The notes below the pieces were generated by a model. It ran no database searches. It had not been told where the DNA came from and saw only the letters and a program-made list of their open reading frames with translations. Positions 26,516-33,231 of a DNA stretch of 33,282 nt are shown here, piece after piece. Position 1 is the stretch's first letter, and every line of letters begins with the position of its first letter. Position numbers and translations under genes: made by a program. The stretch comes from Desulfotignum sp. Its GTDB lineage: Bacteria > Desulfobacterota > Desulfobacteria > Desulfobacterales > Desulfobacteraceae. The stretch spans positions 1-33,282 of the forward strand of contig JAIPDL010000039.1 in the NCBI GenBank assembly GCA_021737695.1, read 5' to 3'.

Positions 26516-27562
26516 TTATTGGTTCCGGGTCCAGTCCAGGATCACTTTGCCGGATCGGCCCGAGCGCATCACCTCAAACCCGTCTTCAAACTGTGTATAG
26601 GCAAACCGGTGGGTGATCAAAGGCGTGATGTCCAGACCGGTCTGGATCATGGAGGTCATCTTGTACCAGGTTTCATACATCTCCCGGCCGTAGATGCCCT
26701 TGATGGTGAGCATGTTGAACACCACCTTGTTCCAGTCGATGGGGGTCTGGTCCGGCATGATCCCCAGCAGCGCTATTTTGCCCCCATGGCACATATTGTC
26801 TAAAATCCCTGCCAGGGCCGAAGGATTGCCTGACATCTCCATGGCCACGTCAAACCCTTCCTTCATGCCCAGCTGCTTCTGGGCATCGGCAATAGATGTT
26901 TTTGTAACATCCAGGGCCAGATCCGCCCCGGCGGTTTTTGCCAGATCCAGGCGGTAAGGGTTGACATCCGTGACAACCACATATCTGGCCCCGGCATGCC
27001 GGGCAATGGCAGCGGCCATGCACCCGATGGGGCCGGCCCCCGTGATCAGCACATCTTCCCCCAGCACGTCAAAGGACAGGGCCGTGTGGGTGGCATTGCC
27101 TAAGGGATCAAAACAGGCCAGGGTTTCCAGCGGAATTTTCGAATCACAAAACCACACATTGGTCACGGGAATGGCCAGAAACTCGGCATAGGCCCCGGGC
27201 CGGTTCACACCCACCCCTTGGGTGTCTTTGCACAGATGCCGCCGTCCGGCCAGGCAGTTTCTGCAGTGGCCGCACACCAGATGCCCTTCCCCGGACACCA
27301 GATCCCCTTTTTTGAAGTCCGTCACATGGGACCCCACCTTTTCAATGGTGCCCACAAACTCATGGCCGACATGCATGGGCACGGGAATGGTTTTAGCGGC
27401 CCAGTCATCCCAGTTGTAAATATGCACATCCGTGCCGCAGATGGCGGTACGCAAAATTCTGATCAGCACCTCATTGTGCCCGATCTCCGGCACGGGCACT
27501 TCCTGGAGCCACAGCCCCTGCTCCGGTTTTGCCTTGACAATCGCTTTCATGGTCTGTTTCAT
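26516..27562 (-). CDS. tdh: L-threonine 3-dehydrogenase
   Basis: A 348-residue zinc-dependent medium-chain dehydrogenase that oxidises L-threonine to 2-amino-3-ketobutyrate with NAD. Catalytic-site residues are C42, T44 and H47 in [16 protein letters not shown], and H67/E68 in GHEFVG. The structural zinc cysteines are C97, C100, C103 and C111. The Rossmann loop is [10 protein letters not shown]. The HIYNWDDW segment is characteristic of Tdh rather than other alcohol dehydrogenases. The start is the ATG after GGGAG; an upstream in-frame ATG 25 codons earlier adds residues with no family match. It is followed directly by kbl. Confidence 0.92.
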   Translation of the reverse strand: MKQTMKAIVKAKPEQGLWLQEVPVPEIGHNEVLIRILRTAICGTDVHIYNWDDWAAKTIPVPMHVGHEFVGTIEKVGSHVTDFKKGDLVSGEGHLVCGHCRNCLAGRRHLCKDTQGVGVNRPGAYAEFLAIPVTNVWFCDSKIPLETLACFDPLGNATHTALSFDVLGEDVLITGAGPIGCMAAAIARHAGARYVVVTDVNPYRLDLAKTAGADLALDVTKTSIADAQKQLGMKEGFDVAMEMSGNPSALAGILDNMCHGGKIALLGIMPDQTPIDWNKVVFNMLTIKGIYGREMYETWYKMTSMIQTGLDITPLITHRFAYTQFEDGFEVMRSGRSGKVILDWTRNQ

Positions 27563-27637
27563 GGGAATCTCCCTGTCAATGAGTGTCCGGCTGGCATCTG
27601 ATTCGCCTGCGATCCCTGAATCCGGGTTACACATCAA

Positions 27638-29089
27638 TCAATAATACAGGGGCAGGTCATCCGGGTCCACCCCTTTTTTTTGCATAAAGGTATTCATGGC
27701 GCTCACCACCCCGGGATCAATCTTTGGGGGCACATACCGGACCAGCATCCGGTCCCGGGTATCCTGAATGTTTTTAAGCAGTTTTTCCTGGGGAGACATG
27801 CCGGCCAGGTGCCCCCGCAGAGCCACAGATGGGTTCCAGGTGTGGGTCCGGCATTTTTTCATGGTGTCCATGGTGGTGAGGAACAGGCCCCCCGGCCCCA
27901 CGGATTCAATGAGATCAAAATTCAGGGTGGTGTCATCCACGGTCATGTCATCCATATAGAACTGGATCATCTGGATAATCTCCAGATCCATGATGAATTT
28001 TTCATAGGAGATGGCGGCAAAGCTGTCCAGAATACCCGCACTGTGAACGATCAGGCTCACCTGGTTCTGGAAAGCCGTGAACATGGACAGCATGCTCTCA
28101 TACCCGGCCTGGGCGGACAGGCTTTTTGCATCCGTGACCGATCCCCCGCACCGGCTGGGCACCCCGTAATACCGGGCCATGGCGGCACAGTATTTTGCCT
28201 GGAGCGCATAGGCCGGGGACCCGATGGAAATATTGCCGGTTTTCATGTCCGACCCATAGCACTGGATTCCGAAAATCACCGGGGTTCCCGGATGCAGGGC
28301 CTGGGCCAGGCAGATGAGCCCTAACGCTTCGGCCGTGGCCATGGCCACATTGCCGGCCAGATCAATGGGACCCGTGGTGCCGGCCGCCACCCCCGGGGAC
28401 AGGATCACGGGCTGGCCGTATTTTCCCGCCACATCCAGGGCCGACAGCCCGGTGTCATCCACCTGGAGCGGGCTCACCGGGCTGATCATGGTAAGCACCC
28501 GGGGCGTCTGAACCAGCGGCGTTTTCCCGCCCGTGCGGATGGCCGCCAGGGCCATGATATCTTCCATATGCTCCCGGCGGCCCGGAATGCCGAAAACACA
28601 TTTGTCCGAATAGATCAGGGCCGCATACATCATGGCCAAGTGACTGACCTCGGCAGCCACATCCGAAGGCTGGGCCAGGATCCCGCCGTTCATGTGAAAC
28701 AGGTCACTGACCTGCACCAGTTTCAAAAAGTCCACATGGTCCTGGAAAATGGCATTTCGGATATTGCCGTCCGGGTCCATGACGGACGCGCATCCATAAC
28801 CCGGGACCAGGCTGGACGATCCATCTCCCAGGATCATGTCATGTTCCCGTGAAATACCGTGCAGGGTGAATTGGGCCGGGGCCTTGCCCAGCAGCTCATC
28901 CACCTGATCCGGAGAAAACACGGCCCGGTCCGCTTGCATGGATATTCCCTTTTCCGACAAAAGATCCAGATACTGCCGGCTTAAAATCCGGATACCGATC
29001 TTGGAGAGGATCTGCCGGGCCATGCCGTCCAGTTTTTCCAGTTTTTCTGCGGCCGGCTCCGGGGATTTCGGCAATATTCGGGTCATCAT
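27638..29089 (-). CDS. MttB-family (trimethylamine methyltransferase-like) protein, non-pyrrolysine, copy 1
   Basis: A 483-residue member of the MttB superfamily, whose characterised members transfer a methyl group from trimethylamine (pyrrolysine enzymes) or quaternary amines such as glycine betaine to a corrinoid protein. Visible blocks: TRILPKS start, VPGYGCASVMDPDGN, the TIM-barrel core and SVGPGGLFLTTMDTMKKCRTHTW near the C-terminus. The frame has no internal UAG, so it is not a pyrrolysine enzyme. Compared with its neighbour the GPGGHFL/HT histidines are replaced (GLFLTTMDT), so the two should differ in substrate. ATG follows AGGAG. No corrinoid protein gene is in the window. Confidence 0.87.
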   Translation of the reverse strand: MMTRILPKSPEPAAEKLEKLDGMARQILSKIGIRILSRQYLDLLSEKGISMQADRAVFSPDQVDELLGKAPAQFTLHGISREHDMILGDGSSSLVPGYGCASVMDPDGNIRNAIFQDHVDFLKLVQVSDLFHMNGGILAQPSDVAAEVSHLAMMYAALIYSDKCVFGIPGRREHMEDIMALAAIRTGGKTPLVQTPRVLTMISPVSPLQVDDTGLSALDVAGKYGQPVILSPGVAAGTTGPIDLAGNVAMATAEALGLICLAQALHPGTPVIFGIQCYGSDMKTGNISIGSPAYALQAKYCAAMARYYGVPSRCGGSVTDAKSLSAQAGYESMLSMFTAFQNQVSLIVHSAGILDSFAAISYEKFIMDLEIIQMIQFYMDDMTVDDTTLNFDLIESVGPGGLFLTTMDTMKKCRTHTWNPSVALRGHLAGMSPQEKLLKNIQDTRDRMLVRYVPPKIDPGVVSAMNTFMQKKGVDPDDLPLYY

Positions 29090-29100
29090 TTTTTCTCCTG

Positions 29101-30558
29101 TCAACCAGCAGTCAGTTCCTTTACCCCGGCTTCCCGGATCTCTGCCATGGCTGCCAGCACTTTTTCGGGCAGCCCCGGCACCTTGTGGTGATCCAGAATA
29201 TCAGCCAGTCGATCCTGGATCCGTTGTGCCATATCTTTTTCCCCTTTTTCCTGCCAGATTTCATAGGGTTCTCTGGCCAGCAATTTTGATCCCCACACGG
29301 CCGTGCGGCAATGATCCACCGTATGGCGGTGGGCCAGAAAATGCCCGCCGGGCCCGATATCCCCGATCACCTGCCGGGCAATGGTTCCGGCATCCACCCG
29401 GATCCCTTTCATGAATTTTTTCGCCATGCCCACGGCCTCGTTGCCCAGCACCAGCTGGGCTGCGGAACACACCATGGCCTGGTCCAGATATCCCACGTCA
29501 TGGATCAGGTTGAGCCCGGCCAGGGCCTGGGTGATGATGGAAAATCCGCTCTCCAGCCCGGCCTGGGCATCCACCCCCTTGGCGTCCGTGCACCCGGCAT
29601 ATCCCCAGGTGGGCAGGTCAAAGGACTGGGCCACCTCTGCCTGGGCCGAGATGCCCAGACTCATCTCCGGATATCCCACACCAAACACCCCGGTGGACAT
29701 GTTCAGGATCTGGACATTGCCGCTCAGGCATACGGGGCAACCGGGCTGGCGCAGCTGGGCTAAGACCAGGCACATCAACGATTCCGCCGTGATCAGGGTC
29801 ACCACCCCGGCCATGGTCATGGGGCCCGTGGCCCCCATCTGCACAGCCGGTCCCGGCACCTGGGGAATAAAATAATCAGCTGCTGCAAAGATCCGGTCCA
29901 CGGTTTCTTCCGGCTGAACCAACGGGGAAATCGGTTCCGGATACAGGGCCAGGAACGGTTTCTGCCGTAATTTGTCCATACCGCCGGCCACCTGGGCCGC
30001 CATCTCCAGCACCAGTGCCGTGCCCCGGCCGGAATACCCGATGAACACAATGGGCTTGACCGTGTGGGTCACCACGGCCTCAAACTCGTACAGGTCCGCA
30101 GCAATGGCTGGGACGTCCTGGCAGGATCCCATGGGCATGACCCAGTCAATGTTTTCACACGCATCCGCGACCTTTGCCCCGATGCCGATATCCGCCACCG
30201 TGGTGGGATGGATCTCACCGGTCCGGGCATCCTTGGTTCTGGGGCTGCCCGTGGAAGTGCCGTAATAGCTTTTGCGGCCTTCCACTTCCAAAGCCCGGTT
30301 GCCGTGCCGGTCATACAGAACAAATCCGTTGGGTGCCGTGGTCAGGCACTGCTTGACAATGAACTCCGGCACCCGGACATGGTCCCCCGCCACCACGGCC
30401 CCGGCTTTTTTGAGCATCTGCCGGGCCCCGTTGTGCAGCACCCGGAACCCCACACTGTACATGATATCAAAGGCGGCCCGCCGGATCTCGAATATCTGAT
30501 CATCGCTCAATATCCGCATATAAGGCCGCTGGGACTGAATGGCGCCTGAATGGATCAT
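29101..30558 (-). CDS. MttB-family (trimethylamine methyltransferase-like) protein, non-pyrrolysine, copy 2
   Basis: A 485-residue MttB superfamily protein, first gene of the minus-strand unit that continues with copy 1, tdh and kbl. Visible blocks: YMRILSDDQIFEIRRAAFDI at the N-terminus, YGTSTGSPRTKDARTGE, a TIM-barrel core and IGPGGHFLAHRHTVDHCRTAVW near the C-terminus, which keeps the histidines typical of the family. No in-frame UAG is present. The start is the ATG 7 bases after AGGAG; an ATG ten codons upstream lacks a ribosome site. Its stop is 11 bases before the start of copy 1. The methyl donor is unknown; glycine betaine and other quaternary amines are candidates. Confidence 0.88.
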   Translation of the reverse strand: MIHSGAIQSQRPYMRILSDDQIFEIRRAAFDIMYSVGFRVLHNGARQMLKKAGAVVAGDHVRVPEFIVKQCLTTAPNGFVLYDRHGNRALEVEGRKSYYGTSTGSPRTKDARTGEIHPTTVADIGIGAKVADACENIDWVMPMGSCQDVPAIAADLYEFEAVVTHTVKPIVFIGYSGRGTALVLEMAAQVAGGMDKLRQKPFLALYPEPISPLVQPEETVDRIFAAADYFIPQVPGPAVQMGATGPMTMAGVVTLITAESLMCLVLAQLRQPGCPVCLSGNVQILNMSTGVFGVGYPEMSLGISAQAEVAQSFDLPTWGYAGCTDAKGVDAQAGLESGFSIITQALAGLNLIHDVGYLDQAMVCSAAQLVLGNEAVGMAKKFMKGIRVDAGTIARQVIGDIGPGGHFLAHRHTVDHCRTAVWGSKLLAREPYEIWQEKGEKDMAQRIQDRLADILDHHKVPGLPEKVLAAMAEIREAGVKELTAG

Positions 30559-30718
30559 CTTTCTGCTCCTTGCTGTGTGTGTCGGCATCGGTGCCGGGTA
30601 TTTCCTTTATTATTTCGGCAATACCATAAAAACAGCGGCACTGCCAGCCCATGGCGATGATTTTTTTCATGCCTGCCGGGACTTTACAGGGTGAAACAAA
30701 GCCGCTATAGTGCGCCCC

Positions 30719-31414
30719 ATGAAATATTATGCTGTCGCCACCGGTCGCACCACCGGCATTTTTACCTCCTGGCCCGGGGCCAAAGCCCAGGTGGAAGGAT
30801 TTCCCGGAGCTGTTTACAAAAGCTTTAAAACCCGGGAACAGGCTGAGGCCTTTCTGGCGGACCCGGTCCTGGGAACCGGCAGAAAAAAAACCGCGTCCAG
30901 TCAAAAATCCCGGAACAATGGCCCTGCAGGCGCTGACAATGACTGGCCTGAGGGCACCATTGTGGTGTACACGGACGGCAGCGCCATCGGCAATCCCGGC
31001 CCCGGGGGATACGGGGTGGTGATCCAGAAACATCCGGACAGCCAGGCATTGGAACTGTCCGGCAGCTACGGGCACACCACCAATAACCGCATGGAGATGA
31101 CGGCCGTGATCAAGGCCCTTCAAGCGCTTCAGAAAACGACCTCACCCGTGGTGGTGCACTCGGACTCCCGGTATGTGGTGGATGCCCTGACCAAAGGCTG
31201 GGCCGCAGGATGGGAGAAACGAGGCTGGAAACGATCCAACGGCCAGCCGGCCTTGAACCCGGACCTGTGGGAACAGCTGCTGCCCCTGGTCCGGCGCCTG
31301 GATGTGCGGTTTGTCTGGGTCCGGGGCCACAGCGGCAATCCATTGAACGAACGCTGCGATGAACTGGCCAACACGGCGGCCCGGCAACAGGGAAACCCGG
31401 ACGGCAGGGCATAA
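30719..31414 (+). CDS. rnhA: Ribonuclease HI with N-terminal viroplasmin/hybrid-binding domain
   Basis: A 231-residue type 1 RNase H. Residues 1 to about 47 form the hybrid-binding/viroplasmin domain (KYYAVATGRTTGIFTSW, then GAVYKSFKTREQAEAFL). A linker follows, then the catalytic domain with all key residues: D86 (YTDGSAIGNPGPGG), E126 (NNRMEMTAV), D149 (SDSRYVVDALTKGW), H204 (VRGHSGN) and D214 (RCDELAN). It degrades RNA in RNA:DNA hybrids. The ATG start gives the usual family N-terminus; the ribosome site is poor, and a GTG three codons upstream cannot be excluded. It is divergent from the MttB operon. Confidence 0.93.
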   Translation: MKYYAVATGRTTGIFTSWPGAKAQVEGFPGAVYKSFKTREQAEAFLADPVLGTGRKKTASSQKSRNNGPAGADNDWPEGTIVVYTDGSAIGNPGPGGYGVVIQKHPDSQALELSGSYGHTTNNRMEMTAVIKALQALQKTTSPVVVHSDSRYVVDALTKGWAAGWEKRGWKRSNGQPALNPDLWEQLLPLVRRLDVRFVWVRGHSGNPLNERCDELANTAARQQGNPDGRA

Positions 31415-31438
31415 CCTCATCATAATTCAAGCCACCGC

Positions 31439-31477
31439 TTCAGGATATTGCGAACCAGCGGTTCGACCTATCCTGAA
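31439..31477. repeat. Long perfect-arm hairpin (left of the DUF4160/XRE cassette)
   Basis: TTCAGGATA pairs perfectly with TATCCTGAA (outer 9 bp). After a 3/3 internal loop, CGAACC pairs with GGTTCG around a three-base loop. No T run follows on either strand, so it is not a standard terminator. It lies between the rnhA stop and the XRE stop. Confidence 0.7.
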
Positions 31478-31583
31478 TCATTCTGTGGGAATAAAGACTC
31501 AATGAGGCGGCCAGGGCATGGATCATTTTGTCAGCCCATCAAAAAAATGGCCTGGGCTTACTTCTAGCGGAAACGCCTTTATA

Positions 31584-31916
31584 TCAAATGTTTCCAGCCT
31601 GTTCAGATGGTTGAGGGAAACAAGATTGTCGGAAATACGCAAATTGAAGTTTTAGCCTTTTCCCAAGGGCAACAGCAACATTTTCCAAGGTCAGAAGAGT
31701 TACTGAAGAATTTTTGGGATCCAACAATCTGTCTACCGAAGAACGGCTTATTTTCATCATTTTTGCCAAAGCGGTTTTTGAAATATTCTGTAATTCCATT
31801 TCCTGCTTAATTTGATAAGCAAGTACTCTCTTTAGAGCCGTTGTTTCAGCTTCAGCCATTAGACCCTCTTCCTGAAGAAAATTGTCAAAACTGCTTCCGA
31901 TATGCTTACCTTCCAT
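31584..31916 (-). CDS. XRE-family antitoxin-like transcriptional regulator
   Basis: A 110-residue protein. The N-terminus (MEGKHIGSSFDNFLQEEGL) and the helix-turn-helix region (ISKTALAKMMKISRSSVDRLLDP, then SVTLLTLENVAVALGKRL) match XRE antitoxins that are normally paired with HigB/Gp49-type toxins. It should bind the operon promoter and neutralise a toxin. A strong AGGAGG ribosome site lies in the end of the preceding 33-residue ORF. It is the last gene of a four-ORF minus-strand cassette. No complete HigB-type toxin is adjacent. Base composition is more AT-rich than the core genes to the left. Confidence 0.85.
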   Translation of the reverse strand: MEGKHIGSSFDNFLQEEGLMAEAETTALKRVLAYQIKQEMELQNISKTALAKMMKISRSSVDRLLDPKNSSVTLLTLENVAVALGKRLKLQFAYFRQSCFPQPSEQAGNI

Positions 31917-31917
31917 T

Positions 31918-32019
31918 TTAATCCTCCTGATACTCTTTCAACCTTGCCAGAACTTTCTTTAATTCATTTTTTGGGACCTCAAAGTATCTACGTTTGAAGC
32001 GCCAGGGTCGGAAAGTCAT
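31918..32019 (-). CDS. 33-residue ORF coupled to DUF2442; possible remnant of a HigB/Gp49-type toxin
   Basis: A short ORF whose ATG overlaps the DUF2442 stop as ATGA, and whose stop precedes the XRE start by one base. The product (MTFRPWRFKRRYFEVPKNEL, then a KKVLARLKEY helix) is very basic and ends in an amphipathic helix. Its pattern of FKRR, VPKNEL and RLKEY resembles, by eye, the last part of phage Gp49/HigB-type toxins, the usual partners of this XRE family. The same frame is closed by a TGA eleven codons upstream of the ATG, so the rest of such a toxin is missing. It could be a real small protein or a decapitated toxin gene. Confidence 0.4.
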   Translation of the reverse strand: MTFRPWRFKRRYFEVPKNELKKVLARLKEYQED

Positions 32020-32285
32020 GACGCCTTTCTGGCAGGTTGGGTCCTGTCACCAATTCCCAACAAAAGACCTTTCACAGAAATGTCCTCGTCTAATTGCTCC
32101 CAATGCAGGCCAGTACCTCCACCGCTGATGATGTAATCAGCCTTTTGAGCTTGAGATGCATTAAGGAGTCGTGGGAAGTAAGCGAGTGGGACACCGAGCT
32201 GACGTCCATCCGTGAGCTCTACCCACATATTGTCCGAGTCAAAAGATAATTTTTTAACACGTGGTTCAAACGTTAATGTGTTCAT
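32016..32285 (-). CDS. DUF2442 domain protein
   Basis: An 89-residue DUF2442 protein: VELTDGRQLGVPLAYFPRLL followed by GTGLHWEQLDEDISVKGLL are the two family signatures. DUF2442 genes commonly lie beside DUF4160 genes and the pair has been proposed as a toxin-antitoxin module; the activity is not established to my knowledge. The start is set at the ATG within the last codons of the DUF4160 gene (20-base overlap); a TTG five codons upstream is also possible. Its stop overlaps the start of the 33-residue ORF, so translation of all four ORFs appears coupled. Confidence 0.85.
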   Translation of the reverse strand: MNTLTFEPRVKKLSFDSDNMWVELTDGRQLGVPLAYFPRLLNASQAQKADYIISGGGTGLHWEQLDEDISVKGLLLGIGDRTQPARKAS

Positions 32286-32511
32286 TCCAATACCTTTCAA
32301 TGAGTTCCCTGTTTTTTTCAGCCACTCGCATGAGTTCGCGGAGCTCAGCAGAGTTCATGCTATATGATCCCGCAAGGCTGACCTGCGGTGACATCCAGAA
32401 CTTTGCCGTAGCCTCACCACGGCGCACATGTATGTGCATCGGTTCAGGCGGATCTCCCTCATTTGAGAAAAAGAAAAAGCGATATCCTTTGTACCTGAAG
32501 ACTACTGGCAT
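32266..32511 (-). CDS. DUF4160 domain protein
   Basis: An 81-residue DUF4160 protein starting MPVVFRYKGYRFFFFSNEG, then PEPMHIHVRRGEATAKFW and a C-terminal helix (LRELMRVAEKNRELIERYWN). These match the family pattern, including the HIHV histidines. It is the first gene of the cassette and overlaps DUF2442 by 20 bases. An AAAGGAG ribosome site lies about 11 bases before the chosen ATG, which is slightly long; the family N-terminus fixes the start. Proposed to act as a toxin or toxin partner on the basis of its association with DUF2442; this is inference. Confidence 0.85.
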   Translation of the reverse strand: MPVVFRYKGYRFFFFSNEGDPPEPMHIHVRRGEATAKFWMSPQVSLAGSYSMNSAELRELMRVAEKNRELIERYWNEHINV

Positions 32512-32598
32512 AAGTAAATTTTCTCCTTTGCAGGCAGGCTTATATTGCAACAATTCTTAATTCCATAAAGGATCAACCATAGTTTCGATATCAAGAAT

Positions 32599-32627
32599 GC
32601 CATACCAGTGAAATGCCTGAATGTCAA
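32599..32627 (-). promoter_or_regulatory. Putative sigma-70 promoter of the DUF4160-DUF2442-XRE cassette
   Basis: On the minus strand a perfect TTGACA (complement of 32622-32627) is followed after 17 bases by TATGGC (complement of 32599-32604). It lies about 90 bases upstream of the DUF4160 start. The -10 match is only moderate. Confidence 0.4.
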
Positions 32628-32690
32628 TCAGAGAAAATCCTTAGTCGCTATAGGTAAAAATACGTAATGCCTGCCTTTTTTTAAATCGGT

Positions 32691-32728
32691 ATTTGCCGAA
32701 TTTGGCAACGCTGCCATTTTCGGCAAAT
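32691..32728. repeat. Long perfect-arm hairpin (right of the DUF4160/XRE cassette)
   Basis: ATTTGCCGAA pairs perfectly with TTCGGCAAAT (10 bp). After a symmetric TT/TT internal loop, TGGCA pairs with TGCCA around ACGC. No T run follows directly on either strand. The architecture and size resemble the hairpin at 31439-31477, but the sequences differ. Confidence 0.7.
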
Positions 32729-33082
32729 GATCCCGGAGGACCTCTCAGGCATGTCCCGATCTTTTTGCCATCCTGTCCCAGGGGAGTCAAGGCCATACAT
32801 ACGGAATCTCGGAATGTCTTGGTGTCCGGGGCCGGCTGGATTCATTGGTTGACATCACACGGGTTTATTTATAAGGTAAATTTCAAAAATACCCTTTGAG
32901 GCGATCCTATTTTTCATTTACAGGTTTTCAGGAAAAACAATGGACACCCAACATCCACATACCGGATGTAGCCTTTTTCCGGAGTTTTCCATTATCCATG
33001 CCTACCCGAGGATGTCAATGTCAGCATATAGAAATAACCAACTGTTTCATTCTGAAAATTTGAGAAAAGTTTAAAGTCTTGA

Positions 33083-33108
33083 CATAGTTATCAATTATGA
33101 TAACTATG
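33083..33108. promoter_or_regulatory. 26-base palindrome overlapping a TTGACA box
   Basis: CATAGTTATC (33083-33092) and GATAACTATG (33099-33108) are perfect inverted arms around AATTAT. The left arm overlaps the end of a perfect TTGACA (33079-33084). This looks like an operator for a dimeric regulator at a plus-strand promoter, although no good -10 box is placed. Confidence 0.45.
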
Positions 33109-33142
33109 GGCATATGAAAAATGGCTGACAAAATGAATTGGA

Positions 33143-33230
33143 AAGTCAAGTACCTCCGGCAAAGCCGGAGGCTTGATTTGGTGAACCGCTCAAAGCGGTT
33201 ATTTATTGGGCCACCTCAAAGGTGGCGCCC
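33143..33230. repeat. Three consecutive short hairpins
   Basis: Hairpin 1: CCTCCGGC-AAA-GCCGGAGG (33153-33171), with an outer CAAG/CTTG extension. Hairpin 2: AACCGCT-CAA-AGCGGTT (33184-33200). Hairpin 3: GCCACCT-CAA-AGGTGGC (33210-33226). All have perfect arms and three-base loops. They lie directly downstream of the partial minus-strand frame that ends at 33232. They could be REP-like sequences, an element end or a structured RNA. Confidence 0.65.
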
Positions 33231-33231
33231 C

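Larger units (their letters stand above)
32628..33120. other. Gene-free AT-rich stretch right of the cassette
   Basis: No reading frame here has both a ribosome site and a recognisable product. It contains a long hairpin at 32691-32728, a sigma-70-like element on the plus strand (TTGACA at 32849, TATAAG at 32870, spacing 15) that leads to no clear gene, and a 26-base palindrome at 33083-33108. Confidence 0.55.

Noticed and set aside
25304-26803. Plus-strand 499-residue reading frame opposite kbl and tdh
   Set aside because: Low-complexity shadow frame; both minus-strand genes have complete catalytic motifs.
31457-31475. GGTTCGA motif considered as a tRNA T-arm or attachment site
   Set aside because: The surrounding bases form a single long hairpin and no acceptor, D or anticodon arms are present.
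32693-32899. Plus-strand 68-residue reading frame
   Set aside because: It begins inside the right-hand hairpin, has no ribosome site and no recognisable features.
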